Shown: positions 14,947 to 24,713, counted from the stretch's first letter. The stretch is 64,000 nucleotides of DNA from Streptomyces sp. NBC_00234 (GCF_036195325.1 NZ_CP108101.1:5084001-5148000); one strand, 5' to 3'. A program made the numbers and translations. The notes: generated by a model not told the origin, from the sequence alone.

Positions 14947-17736
14947 GTGTCGATATCACGGAGAACGTTCAGCAGTGCGTTGAGCGGCAGCCTGATCGCG
15001 CTGGGCCTCACCCAGGGCACCGCGATCGCCGCCCCCGCCGCCCAGGCGGCGGAGGGCGCCCGCGCCGCCGCGGCCGACGACCCGTACACCCAGGCGTTCC
15101 TCACCCAGTACGCCAAGATCAAGGCGGCGGCCAACGGCTACTTCAGCCCGGACGGCCTGCCGTACCACTCGGTCGAGACGCTGCTCGTCGAGGCACCGGA
15201 CCACGGCCACGAGACCACGTCGGAGACCGTCAGCTTCTGGATGTGGCTGGAGGCGGCGTACGGGCGGGTGACGGGGGACTGGGCCCCCTTCAACGAGGCG
15301 TGGACGGTGGCCGAGCGGACGATCATCCCGCCGCACGCCGACCAGTCGACCAGCGGCTCGTACAGCCCGGGTGCCCCCGCGACCTATGCACCGGAACATC
15401 CGCTCCCCGACGACTACCCGTCCGCCCTGGACCCCTCGGTCCCGGTCGGCTCCGACCCCATTGCCACCGAACTGGCCGCGTCCTACGGCACGATGGACGT
15501 CTACGGCATGCACTGGCTGATGGACCTGGACAACATCTACGGCTACGGCAACAAGCCCGGCACCGGTGGCGAGTCGGGACCCGGCCCCGGGCCCTCGTAC
15601 CTCAACACCTACCAGCGCGGCGCGCAGGAGTCGGTGTGGGAGACCATTCCGCAGCCCACCACCGATCTCTTCGCCTACGGCGGGCCCAACGGCTATCTGG
15701 ACCTGTTCGTCGACGACGCGAGCTACGCCAAGCAGTGGAAGTACACCAACGCGCCGGACGCCGACGCCCGCGCGGTCCAGGCCGCCTACTGGGCCTACCG
15801 CTGGGCCTCGGCGCAGGGCAAGGAGGGCCAGGTCGCGGCCTCGGTGGCGAAGGCCGCCAAGATGGGCGACTACCTCCGCTACTCCATGTTCGACAAGTAC
15901 TTCAAGCGGATCGGCGACTGCACCGACCCCGACTCCTGCCCGGCGGCGTCCGGCCGTGACTCCCAGCACTACCTGCTGTCCTGGTACTACGCCTGGGGCG
16001 GCGCCGCCGCGGGCAGCGGCGGCGGATGGGCCTGGCGCATCGGTGACGGAGCCGCCCACCAGGGCTACCAGAACCCCCTCGCCGCCTGGGCGCTGGGCAA
16101 CGTCCCCGCGCTGACCCCCAAGTCGGCCACCGCCAAGGGCGACTGGGTCAAGAGCCTGACCCGGCAGATGGAGTTCCTGCGCTGGCTCCAGTCCGCCGAG
16201 GGAGCCCTCGCGGGCGGCTGCACCAACAGCTGGGACGGCCAGTACGGGACTCCGCCGGCCGGTACGCCCACCTTCTACGGCATGGCCTACGACTGGCAGC
16301 CGGTCTACCACGACCCCCCGAGCAACAACTGGTTCGGCTTCCAGGTGTGGGGCATGGAGCGGGTCGCCGCGTACTACTACGTCACCGGCAACGCCACCGC
16401 CGAAGCCGTGCTGGACAAGTGGGTCGCCTGGGCATCCGCCCAGACGACGGTCGGATCGGACGGCAGCTACCGCTTCCCCTCCACCCTGCGCTGGACCGGT
16501 CAGCCGGACACCTGGAACCCGGCCTCCCCGGGGAGCAACTCCGGGCTGCACGTCTCGGTCGTGGACTACGCCAACGACGTCGGTGTGGGCGCCGCGTACG
16601 TCAAGACGCTCACCTACTACGCCGCGAAGTCGGGCGACGAGGACGCGGGAGCGCTGGCCAAGGCCCTGCTGGACGCCATGGCGCTGCACGCCGACGACAA
16701 GGGCATCGCGGTGCCGGAGACCCGGGCCGACTACAACCGGTTCGACGACACGGTGTTCGTACCCGGCGGCTGGTCGGGCGAGATGCCCAACGGCGACGTC
16801 GTCGAGCCGGGCGTCAGCTTCATCGGGATGCGCTCCTGGTACAAGGAGGACCCGGACTGGCCGAAGGTCCAGGCATACCTGGACGGCGGCCCCGCGCCCA
16901 CCTTCACCTACCACCGCTTCTGGGCCCAGGCGGCGCTCGCGCTGGCCTTCGCGATCTACGCGGAGCTCCTGGTGGAAGGGGGCGGCGGCTCAGACACCGA
17001 ACCGCCGTCCGTCCCCGCCGGACTCGCGGTGACCGCCACGACCGGGAGCAGCGTCTCCCTGTCGTGGTCGGCCTCGACCGACAACGTGGCCGTGACCGGC
17101 TACGACGTCTACCGCAACGGAAGTCTGGCCGGGAACGCGACGACGCGGACCTTCACCGACCAGGGCCTCGGCGCGGCCACCGAGTACAGCTACGCGGTGG
17201 CGGCGCGGGACGCCGCGGGCAACACCTCGGCGCTGTCCGCCGCCGTGACGGCCACCACGAAGCCGGGCAGCGGCGGCACCGGCACGGTGAAGGTCCAGTA
17301 CAAGAACACCGACTCCTCCGCGGGCGACAACCAGATCAGGATGGGTCTGCAACTGCTCAACACCGGCAGCGCCCCGGTGGATCTGTCCACGGTGAAGCTG
17401 CGTTACTGGTTCACCCCGGAGACGGGGGCCGGCACCTTCAGCACCTGGTGCGACTACGCAGCCCTCGGCGCATCGACGATCGCCCACACGGTGGTCCAGG
17501 TCAGCAGCCCCAAGACCGGCGCGAGCCGGTACCTGGAGGTCGGCTTCACCGGCGGGGCGGGCAGCCTGGCCGCCGGAGCCTCCACCGGGGAGATCCAGCT
17601 GCGGCTGAACAAGACCGACTGGTCGAACTTCGGCGAGGCCGACGACTACAGCCGGGGCACCAACACCACCTACGCGGACGCCCCCAAGGTCGCGGCCTAT
17701 GTGGGCGGCGCCCTCGCGTGGGGGATGGAGCCGTGA
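14947..17736 (+). CDS. secreted GH48 reducing-end cellobiohydrolase with FnIII and CBM3
   Basis: The 929-aa enzyme starts at GTG 14947 (GGAGGA upstream). Its signal has a twin-arginine motif (ISRRTFSSAL), suggesting Tat export, whereas the other cellulases here look Sec-dependent. The GH48 catalytic region spans about 45-675 (FLTQYAKIKAAANGYFS; acid Glu expected in GHETTSE; many aromatic tunnel residues). A fibronectin-III domain (about 685-770) and CBM3 (about 780-929) follow. GH48 enzymes processively release cellobiose from chain reducing ends and complement GH6 enzymes that attack the other end. Its stop overlaps the GH12 start (GTGA). Confidence 0.94.
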   Translation: MSISRRTFSSALSGSLIALGLTQGTAIAAPAAQAAEGARAAAADDPYTQAFLTQYAKIKAAANGYFSPDGLPYHSVETLLVEAPDHGHETTSETVSFWMWLEAAYGRVTGDWAPFNEAWTVAERTIIPPHADQSTSGSYSPGAPATYAPEHPLPDDYPSALDPSVPVGSDPIATELAASYGTMDVYGMHWLMDLDNIYGYGNKPGTGGESGPGPGPSYLNTYQRGAQESVWETIPQPTTDLFAYGGPNGYLDLFVDDASYAKQWKYTNAPDADARAVQAAYWAYRWASAQGKEGQVAASVAKAAKMGDYLRYSMFDKYFKRIGDCTDPDSCPAASGRDSQHYLLSWYYAWGGAAAGSGGGWAWRIGDGAAHQGYQNPLAAWALGNVPALTPKSATAKGDWVKSLTRQMEFLRWLQSAEGALAGGCTNSWDGQYGTPPAGTPTFYGMAYDWQPVYHDPPSNNWFGFQVWGMERVAAYYYVTGNATAEAVLDKWVAWASAQTTVGSDGSYRFPSTLRWTGQPDTWNPASPGSNSGLHVSVVDYANDVGVGAAYVKTLTYYAAKSGDEDAGALAKALLDAMALHADDKGIAVPETRADYNRFDDTVFVPGGWSGEMPNGDVVEPGVSFIGMRSWYKEDPDWPKVQAYLDGGPAPTFTYHRFWAQAALALAFAIYAELLVEGGGGSDTEPPSVPAGLAVTATTGSSVSLSWSASTDNVAVTGYDVYRNGSLAGNATTRTFTDQGLGAATEYSYAVAARDAAGNTSALSAAVTATTKPGSGGTGTVKVQYKNTDSSAGDNQIRMGLQLLNTGSAPVDLSTVKLRYWFTPETGAGTFSTWCDYAALGASTIAHTVVQVSSPKTGASRYLEVGFTGGAGSLAAGASTGEIQLRLNKTDWSNFGEADDYSRGTNTTYADAPKVAAYVGGALAWGMEP

Positions 17737-19316
17737 GCGGCCGTGGCACACGCAGGACGCCGGCCGTGCTCCGTCGTCGCCGGGCCCCGGCCCTCGCCGG
17801 GGCCGCCGCGGCACTGCTTCTCTCCGTGGCCTCGCTGATCACCGGCGCCACGCCCGCGGCGGCGGCACCGGTGACCGACTGCACGCAGTGGGGGACCACC
17901 GAGCTGCAGGGCGGCACCTACCTCTACCAGCAGAACGAGTGGAACTCGACGGCCCGCCAGTGTGTGAGCGTCGACCCCGCGACGGGGGCCTGGAGCGTCA
18001 CGGAGGCATCCTTCGCACTCCCGACGAACGGCGCCCCCGCCACGTACCCGTCCAGTTACAAGGGCTGCCACTGGGGCGTCTGCACGGCGGACAGCGGACT
18101 GCCCGTGCGGGTGAACGAGCTGGGCAGCGCGCGTACCTCCTGGTCGACGACGCAGGTGTCCTCGGGCGCGTACAACGCCTCGATGGACCTCTGGTTCGAC
18201 TCGGCGCCGGTCACGGACGGCCAGCCCGACGGCACGGAGGTGATGATCTGGATGAACCACCGCGGTGGGGTCCAGCCCATCGGCTCGCGCACCGCCACCG
18301 TGCAGCTCGACGGCCGGTCCTGGGACGTCTGGACGGGGCCCGGGGCCTCGGGCTGGAAGGTCATCTCGTACGTACTGCAGGGCGGCGCCACCGAGTTCGC
18401 CGACCTCGACGTGAAGGACCTGATCATCGACGCCGTGTCACGCGGCCAGATCGACCCCGCGCACTATCTGATCGACGCGGAGGCGGGTTTCGAGATCTGG
18501 CAGGGCGGCCAGGGACTCGGCACGAACAGCTTCTCCTTCACGGCGGGTACGGAGGGAGGCGGCGAGGACGACAACCGGGCGCCCTCGGTCCCCGCGGGGG
18601 TCGGTGTCACCGGGACGAGCAGCAGCAGCGCCTCGCTGTCGTGGACGGCGTCGACGGACGACACGGGCGTCGTGGCGTACGACGTGTACCGGGCCGGCCG
18701 ACTCGCGGGCTCCACGGCCTCGACCGCCTTCACCGACACCGGGCTGTCCGCCTCGGCCTCGTACGGCTACACCGTGCGCGCCAGGGACGCGGCGGGGAAC
18801 ACCTCGGCGGCCTCCGCACCCGTCACGGCGGTCACGAAGGAGGAGAGCGGCGGCGGGACCGGCGCGCTGAAGGCGCAGTACAGGAACAACGACTCCTCGC
18901 CCGGCGACAACCAGATCAGGCCCGCCCTGCGGCTGGTGAACACCGGAACGGCGGCGGTGGACCTGTCCGACGTCACCGTCCGCTACTGGTTCAGCGGCGA
19001 GTCCGGCGCGAGCACCTACAGCACCTGGTGCGACTGGGCCGTCATCGGCTGCGGCGGTCTCACCCACCGCGTGGCCACGGCGGGCGCCGCGGTCCCGGGC
19101 GCCGACCACTACCTGGAGGCCGGCTTCACCGGCGCCGCGGGCAGCCTGGCCGCCGGAGCCTCCACCGGAGAGATCCAGCTGCGCCTCAACAAGACCGACT
19201 GGTCGAACTTCGACGAGGCCGACGACTACAGCCGGGGCACCGACACCACCTACGCGGACGCACCCGAGGTAGCGGTCTACGTCGACGGCGCCCTGGCCTG
19301 GGGCACCGCGCCCTGA
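17733..19316 (+). CDS. secreted GH12 endoglucanase with FnIII and CBM3
   Basis: The 527-aa protein begins at the GTG overlapping the GH48 stop. It has an Arg-rich n-region and Sec signal to about residue 45, then a GH12 jelly-roll (about 48-272). The catalytic carboxylates are expected at Glu169 (DGTEVMIW) and Glu254 (AGFEIWQGG). Cys50/Cys77 and Cys112/Cys117 may pair. A fibronectin-III domain and a CBM3 with the WCDW...GC Cys pair follow. As an endo-acting enzyme it makes new chain ends for the neighbouring GH48 and GH6 exoenzymes. Confidence 0.93.
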   Translation: MSGRGTRRTPAVLRRRRAPALAGAAAALLLSVASLITGATPAAAAPVTDCTQWGTTELQGGTYLYQQNEWNSTARQCVSVDPATGAWSVTEASFALPTNGAPATYPSSYKGCHWGVCTADSGLPVRVNELGSARTSWSTTQVSSGAYNASMDLWFDSAPVTDGQPDGTEVMIWMNHRGGVQPIGSRTATVQLDGRSWDVWTGPGASGWKVISYVLQGGATEFADLDVKDLIIDAVSRGQIDPAHYLIDAEAGFEIWQGGQGLGTNSFSFTAGTEGGGEDDNRAPSVPAGVGVTGTSSSSASLSWTASTDDTGVVAYDVYRAGRLAGSTASTAFTDTGLSASASYGYTVRARDAAGNTSAASAPVTAVTKEESGGGTGALKAQYRNNDSSPGDNQIRPALRLVNTGTAAVDLSDVTVRYWFSGESGASTYSTWCDWAVIGCGGLTHRVATAGAAVPGADHYLEAGFTGAAGSLAAGASTGEIQLRLNKTDWSNFDEADDYSRGTDTTYADAPEVAVYVDGALAWGTAP

Positions 19317-19396
19317 GCCCCGCCCCGGAACCGCGACACCCCCATGAACCCGTCCGCGGGAGCCCCGCGGACGATCGAAAGGAGCACGGAGCCGCA

Positions 19397-21508
19397 ATGA
19401 AGATACGAGGCACCACTCTGCCCACGCTGCGCCGGAAGGCCGCCGCGCTGTCGGCCCTGGCACTCGGAGCGGCGCTGGTCGTGGCCGTCCCGGCCCCGGC
19501 CTCGGCCGCAGCCCGCGTCGACAACCCCTACTCCGGAGCCACCGCCTACGTGAACCCGCAGTGGTCCGCCAAGGCCGCGGCCGAGCCGGGCGGCAGCGCC
19601 ATCGCGGACGAGCCCGCGTTCGTCTGGATGGACCGCATCGCGGCCATCGAGGGCGTGGGCGACGCGATGAGCCTGCGCGAGCACCTCGACGAGGCCCTCG
19701 ACCAGGGAGCGGACCTCTTCCAGGTGGTCATCTACGACCTGCCCGGACGCGACTGCGCCGCCCTGGCCTCCAACGGCGAGCTCGGCCCCACCGAGCTGCC
19801 CCGCTACAAGACCGAGTACATCGACCCGATCGCCGACATCCTCGCCGACCCCGCCTACGCGAGCCTGCGCATCGTCACCATCATCGAACCCGACTCGCTG
19901 CCCAACATCGTCACCAACGCCAGTGGTGAGGCCGGTGCCACGCCCGAGTGCGCGGTGATGAAGGCGAACGGCAACTACGAGAAGGGCGTCGGCTACGCGC
20001 TGCACACCCTGGGTGCCATCCCCAACGTCTACAACTACGTCGATGCCGGGCACCACGGCTGGCTGGGCTGGGACACCAACTTCGTCCCGGCGGCCCAGGA
20101 GTTCAAGAAGGCGGCCACGTCGGAGGGCGCCACGGTCGCGGACGTCCACGGCTTCATCGTCAACACGGCCAACTACTCGGCTCTGAAGGAGCCGAACTTC
20201 AAGGTCACCGACACCGTGAACGGCACCACGGTCCGTCAGTCCAAGTGGGTCGACTGGAACTACTACGTCGACGAACTGACCTTCGCGCAGGGGCTGCGCA
20301 CGGAGCTGGTCCGCCAGGGCTTCGCCTCGGACCTCGGCATGCTGATCGACACGGCCCGCAACGGCTGGGGCGGCGCCGACCGGCCCACCGCCGCCGGTCC
20401 GCTGACCAGCGTGGACACCTACGTCAACGGAGGCCGCATCGACCGGCGCATCCACGCGGGCAACTGGTGCAACCAGTCCGGCGCCGGCATCGGCGAGCGG
20501 CCCACCACCGCCCCCGAGCCCGGCATCGACGCGTACGTCTGGGCCAAGCCCCCGGGCGAGTCGGACGGCAACAGCCAGCCCGTCGAGAACGACGAGGGCA
20601 AGGGCTTCGACCGGATGTGCGACCCGACGTACACGGGCAACGGACGCAACGGCAACAACCTGACCGGCGCCCTGCCCAACTCGCCGCTCGCCGGCCACTG
20701 GTTCTCGGCCCAGTTCCAGGAGCTCGTACGCAACGCCTACCCGCCGCTGGACGGCGGCGGCGGTGGAGACACCCAGGCACCGTCCGTGCCCACGGGGCTG
20801 ACGGTGACGGGGAAGACGAGCGGCAGCGTCTCGCTGTCCTGGACGGCCTCGACGGACAACACCGCGGTGACCGCGTACACCGTGTTCCGCGGCAGCACCC
20901 AGGTGGGCACCGCGACGTCGACGTCCTTCACGGACACGGGCCTGACGGCCTCGACTGCGTACAGCTACACGGTCAGGGCGCGGGACGCGGCCGGCAACGT
21001 CTCGGCGGCCTCCGCCGCCGTCGCGGCCACGACGGAGCCGGGCGGCTCCACCGGGAGCGGCAACGTCAAGGTGCAGTACAAGAACACCGACTCCTCGGCC
21101 ACCGACAACCAGATCCGGATGAACGTGCAGCTGCTCAACACGGGCAGCACCGCGGTGAACCTGTCCACGGTGAAGGTGCGCTACTGGTTCACCCCCGAAG
21201 CGGGAGCGAGCACCTTCAGCACGTACGTGGACTACGCGGCCATCGGCTCCGGCAACGTGACGCACGGCGTGACGTCCTCCGGCAGCGCGGGCGCCGGGGC
21301 CAGCCACTACCTGGAGGTCGGCTTCGGCAGCGGCACCCTGGCGGCGGGGGCCTCCACCGGAGACATCCAGCTGCGCCTGAACAAGACCGACTGGTCGAAC
21401 TTCAACGAGGCCGACGACTACAGCCGCGGAACCAACACCGGCTACGCCGACGCGCCGAAGATCGCCGTGTACGTGGGCGGCACCCTCGCCTGGGGCACCA
21501 CTCCCTGA
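19397..21508 (+). CDS. secreted GH6 cellobiohydrolase with FnIII and CBM3
   Basis: The 703-aa enzyme has ATG 19397 with AAAGGAG upstream. A Sec signal ends near ASA37. The GH6 domain (about 40-450) shows YDLPGRDCAALASNGEL (catalytic acid region, Asp119) and IIEPDSLPN (Asp166). Its length and loops fit an exo-acting non-reducing-end cellobiohydrolase rather than a short endoglucanase. Fibronectin-III (about 455-545) and CBM3 (about 555-703) follow. Unlike the other three, this CBM3 has no Cys (TYVDYAAIG). It is last gene of the operon, directly before a strong terminator. Confidence 0.94.
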   Translation: MKIRGTTLPTLRRKAAALSALALGAALVVAVPAPASAAARVDNPYSGATAYVNPQWSAKAAAEPGGSAIADEPAFVWMDRIAAIEGVGDAMSLREHLDEALDQGADLFQVVIYDLPGRDCAALASNGELGPTELPRYKTEYIDPIADILADPAYASLRIVTIIEPDSLPNIVTNASGEAGATPECAVMKANGNYEKGVGYALHTLGAIPNVYNYVDAGHHGWLGWDTNFVPAAQEFKKAATSEGATVADVHGFIVNTANYSALKEPNFKVTDTVNGTTVRQSKWVDWNYYVDELTFAQGLRTELVRQGFASDLGMLIDTARNGWGGADRPTAAGPLTSVDTYVNGGRIDRRIHAGNWCNQSGAGIGERPTTAPEPGIDAYVWAKPPGESDGNSQPVENDEGKGFDRMCDPTYTGNGRNGNNLTGALPNSPLAGHWFSAQFQELVRNAYPPLDGGGGGDTQAPSVPTGLTVTGKTSGSVSLSWTASTDNTAVTAYTVFRGSTQVGTATSTSFTDTGLTASTAYSYTVRARDAAGNVSAASAAVAATTEPGGSTGSGNVKVQYKNTDSSATDNQIRMNVQLLNTGSTAVNLSTVKVRYWFTPEAGASTFSTYVDYAAIGSGNVTHGVTSSGSAGAGASHYLEVGFGSGTLAAGASTGDIQLRLNKTDWSNFNEADDYSRGTNTGYADAPKIAVYVGGTLAWGTTP

Positions 21509-21519
21509 CCCGGAACGCC

Positions 21520-21553
21520 ACCGCCCCCTGCCGGGCTTCCGGCAGGGGGCGGT
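21520..21553 (+). terminator. terminator of the cellulase operon
   Basis: ACCGCCCCCTGCCGG pairs with CCGGCAGGGGGCGGT in a perfect 15-bp stem with a 4-nt loop (GCTT), 12 bp after the GH6 stop. Confidence 0.88.
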
Positions 21554-21599
21554 GCACACCCCCTTGTGCGAAGGATCTCTTTACGGTTCGTTGATCGGC

Positions 21600-22913
21600 A
21601 TGGCGGAGACAAGCGGAACCACAGGGACCGGGGAGATCGACTCCCAGCCGCGCACATCGAGTTGGAGGTACATCGGACCGGGCATCGTCGTCGCCGCGAC
21701 CGGCGTCGGAGCCGGGGACCTGGTCGCGACGCTGATCGCGGGCAGCAAGTTCGGATACACCCTGATGTGGGCGGCCGTGATCGGCTGCCTCGTCAAGATC
21801 TCCCTCGCCGAGGCGGCCGGCCGGTGGCACCTCGCCACCGGCCGGACCCTCTTCGAGGGCTGGCGCACCCTGGGATCGTGGACCACCGTCTACTTCGCGG
21901 TGTACGTCGTCATCTGGGGCTTCGTGTACGGCGCGACGGCCATGTCCTCCAGCGCCCTGCCCGTCGTGGCGCTCTTCCCGGACGGTCCCGGGCTGAAGAC
22001 CTGGGCCATCGTCATGGGGCTGGTCGGCCTGGTCTTCGTCTGGTTCAACCAGTACGCCGTCTTCGAGAAGGTCATGACGGTCCTGATCGGCGTGATGTTC
22101 GTGGTCGTCGTCTACGTCGCCCTGCGGGTGGGACCGGACGTCGGCGCGTCCATCGCCGGGCTCGCCCCCGTGCTCCCCGACGGCTCGCTGATCTACACGC
22201 TCGGGCTGATCGGCGGGGTCGGCGGCACGATCACCATGGCGGCCTACGGGTACTGGGTGAACGCCAAGGGCTGGAACAACTCCTCCTGGATGAAGGTGAT
22301 GCGCCTCGACAACCGGGTCGCCTACCTCACCACCGGGATATTCGTCGTCGCCATGCTGATCGTCGGTGCCGAACTGCTGCACTCCTCCCAGCTGGCCCTG
22401 ACCAAGGGCGACCGCGGTCTGATCGACCTCGGGACGATCCTGGAGGACCGCTTCGGCGCGGTCACCGCGAAGCTGTTCCTGGTCGGCTTCTTCGCCACGT
22501 CGTTCTCGTCGCTCATCGGCGTGTGGCACGGCGTGAGCCTCATGTTCGCCGACTTCGTCGAGCGCATCCGCGCCGAACGGGCCGCGGGCGGCGCCGCCGC
22601 GGAGACCGGGACCGAGGGCGGGGAGATCGCCCGGCAGGAGAGGTCGGTGCCCTTCCGCGCGTACCTCCTGTGGCTGACCTTCCCGCCGATGACGCTGCTG
22701 TGGCTGGACCAGCCGTTCGGCCTGGTCGTGGTCTACGGGGTGCTGGGCGCGTTCTTCATGCCGTTCCTCGCCCTCACCCTGATCTGGCTGCTCAACTCCT
22801 CGCGCACGCCCGTGGAATGGCGCAACGGGTGGCTCAGCAACGGGATGCTGGCGGCGGCCGGTCTGCTGTTCCTCGTGCTGTGCGTCCAGCAGGTGCGCGA
22901 CCTGCCCTGGTGA
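21600..22913 (+). CDS. Nramp-like divalent metal transporter, atypical
   Basis: The 437-aa membrane protein has about 11 hydrophobic segments arranged as in Nramp/MntH symporters, starting with SSWRYIGPGIVVAATGVGAGDLVATL. The canonical metal-binding motif of helix 1 (DPGN) is absent; the position reads GVGAGDL. Helix 6 reads GTITMAAYGYWVNAKGW instead of the usual MPH-containing motif. It belongs to a divergent clade whose ion is uncertain. There is no good Shine-Dalgarno before ATG 21600 (GAAGGA lies about 30 bp upstream), so an upstream in-frame TTG at 21591 is possible. It is flanked by terminators on both sides, so it is a single-gene unit. Confidence 0.8.
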   Translation: MAETSGTTGTGEIDSQPRTSSWRYIGPGIVVAATGVGAGDLVATLIAGSKFGYTLMWAAVIGCLVKISLAEAAGRWHLATGRTLFEGWRTLGSWTTVYFAVYVVIWGFVYGATAMSSSALPVVALFPDGPGLKTWAIVMGLVGLVFVWFNQYAVFEKVMTVLIGVMFVVVVYVALRVGPDVGASIAGLAPVLPDGSLIYTLGLIGGVGGTITMAAYGYWVNAKGWNNSSWMKVMRLDNRVAYLTTGIFVVAMLIVGAELLHSSQLALTKGDRGLIDLGTILEDRFGAVTAKLFLVGFFATSFSSLIGVWHGVSLMFADFVERIRAERAAGGAAAETGTEGGEIARQERSVPFRAYLLWLTFPPMTLLWLDQPFGLVVVYGVLGAFFMPFLALTLIWLLNSSRTPVEWRNGWLSNGMLAAAGLLFLVLCVQQVRDLPW

Positions 22914-22928
22914 GGCCCTGACCGAACG

Positions 22929-22962
22929 CAGCAGCGCCGCCGGGGGAGCGGCGGCGCTGCTG
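22929..22962. terminator. bidirectional terminator between convergent genes
   Basis: CAGCAGCGCCGCC (22929-22941) pairs perfectly with GGCGGCGCTGCTG (22950-22962) with an 8-nt loop. It serves the Nramp-like gene and the convergent chitinase. Confidence 0.85.
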
Positions 22963-22982
22963 GTCAGTGGTGCTCTCCGGGG

Positions 22983-24713
22983 TTACGGCAGAGCGTGGAC
23001 GTGCGGTCCCACCGCGTTCGACCAGGCGTTGCCCGCCGTGGCGTCCCAGTTCGTGGACCAGGTCATCGCGCCGCGGAGCGTGGGGTAGGTCCTGGACGGC
23101 TTGAACGAACCGCAGCCGGTGCCCTTGGCCAGGCAGTCGAGGGCGGCGTTCACGATGGACGGCGACACGTAGCCGCTGCCCGCTCCCCGGGTGGACGCCG
23201 GGACTCCGAGGCCGACCTGCGAGGGGTCGAGGCCGCCCTCCAGCTGGATGCAGGCGAGCGCCGTGAGGAAGTCCACCGAGCCCTGCGAGTAGACCTTGCC
23301 GTCACAGCCGAGCATCGAACCGCTGTTGTAGTACTGCATGTTGACGACGGTCAGGATGTCCTTGATGTTGAGCGCCGTCTTGAAGTACTCGCCGGAGGTC
23401 GACTGCATGTCGATGGTCTGCGGCGCCATGGTGATGACCAGGCCGGTGCCGGCCTTCGCGGACAGGGCGCGCAGCGCCTTCGTCATGTACGTGGCGTTGA
23501 GGCCGTTCTCCAGGTCGATGTCGACCCCGTTGAAGCCGTACTCCTGGATGAGCGCGTAGACGGAGTTCGCGAAGGCCGTCGCGGAGGCGTCGTTGTTGAC
23601 CGAGATGGTGCCCTTCTCGCCGCCGATCGAGATGATGACGTTCTTGCCGGCCGCCTGCTTGGCCCTGATGTCGGCCTTGAACTGGTCGACGGTGTAGCCG
23701 TTCAGGCCCGCGCTGTCGAGGTTGAAGGTGACCGCGCCCGGAGTCGCCGTGGCGTCCGCGAAGGAGACCGCGATGATGTCGTAGTTCGCGGGCACGTCGC
23801 TGAGCTTCTGGACGGTCGCGCCGTTGTTGAAGTTCTGCCAGTACCCGGTCACCGCGTGCTTGGGGACCGAGGTCACCGGCCCGGGGCCCGGGTCGGTCGT
23901 CTTCGCCGTACGGGCGCTGATCGAGGCGGACTTGGCGGACTCGCCGGCGGCGTTGGTGGCGCTCACGGCGAACTGGTAGGCCGTGTCGGCGGTCAGCCCG
24001 GTGACGGTCGCCGACGTGCCGGTGGAGGTGGTGGCCTTCGCGCCGTCGCGGTAGACGGTGTAGCCGGTCGCGCCGGAGACCGCGTTCCAGGTCAGGGGCA
24101 CGGAGGTGGTCGTCGTCGTGCCGGCCGTGAGCCCGGCGGGCGCTGCGGGGATCTGCGGCTCCGGGTCGGTGCCGCCTCCGCCGTCGGGGCCGGTCACGGA
24201 GATGTCGTCGGCGTAGTAGGCGGCCTGGCCGTACCAGCCGTGCGTGTAGACGGTGACCGACGTGGTGCTCGGGCCGGTACGGAAGCTGGTCGTCAGCTGC
24301 TTCCAGCTGCCGCTGTCGGGCGTCCAGGTGGAGACGTCCGTGGTGCCGGTGCCGGTGGCGCCGAGGTAGGCGTACCCGCCCTGCACCCAGGAGCTGAGGG
24401 TGTACGTCGAGTCCGGCTTCACGGCGACGGTCTGCGTGCACTTGGCGTTGTCCTGGCCGGCCGGGGTGGCCTTGAGGGCGGAGGCGCCGCCGTGCACGGG
24501 GGAGGAGACCGCGGTGCCGCTGCCGCCGGAACAGGTCCAGTTGGCGAGCCCGGACTCGAAACCGGCGTTCTTCGCCACGTTGACGTCGGCCGCCTCCGCG
24601 GTGCTGACGAGGCCGGTGACGGTCAGGGCCCCGGCCGCCAGGACAGCCGTGACGGTGCCGAGGACGGGCCTGCTGTTGCGCCTGCGGCGTCTGCTGCCTG
24701 CGGAGCGTTCCAC
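22983..24713 (-). CDS. secreted GH18 chitinase with N-terminal CBM and FnIII
   Basis: The 576-aa protein starts at GTG 24711-24713 behind GGAGG. It has a signal with an Arg-rich n-region (to about 42), a beta-sandwich carbohydrate-binding domain (about 43-176, NAGFESGLANWTC...), a fibronectin-III domain (about 187-270) and a GH18 barrel (about 284-576). The DxDxE motif is FNGVDIDLENG with catalytic Glu402, and the SxGG motif is IISIGGEKG. It cleaves chitin outside the cell. A DasR-type operator in the promoter indicates control by N-acetylglucosamine metabolism. In-frame upstream codons to 24986 run through the promoter and were excluded. Confidence 0.93.
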   Translation of the reverse strand: MERSAGSRRRRRNSRPVLGTVTAVLAAGALTVTGLVSTAEAADVNVAKNAGFESGLANWTCSGGSGTAVSSPVHGGASALKATPAGQDNAKCTQTVAVKPDSTYTLSSWVQGGYAYLGATGTGTTDVSTWTPDSGSWKQLTTSFRTGPSTTSVTVYTHGWYGQAAYYADDISVTGPDGGGGTDPEPQIPAAPAGLTAGTTTTTSVPLTWNAVSGATGYTVYRDGAKATTSTGTSATVTGLTADTAYQFAVSATNAAGESAKSASISARTAKTTDPGPGPVTSVPKHAVTGYWQNFNNGATVQKLSDVPANYDIIAVSFADATATPGAVTFNLDSAGLNGYTVDQFKADIRAKQAAGKNVIISIGGEKGTISVNNDASATAFANSVYALIQEYGFNGVDIDLENGLNATYMTKALRALSAKAGTGLVITMAPQTIDMQSTSGEYFKTALNIKDILTVVNMQYYNSGSMLGCDGKVYSQGSVDFLTALACIQLEGGLDPSQVGLGVPASTRGAGSGYVSPSIVNAALDCLAKGTGCGSFKPSRTYPTLRGAMTWSTNWDATAGNAWSNAVGPHVHALP

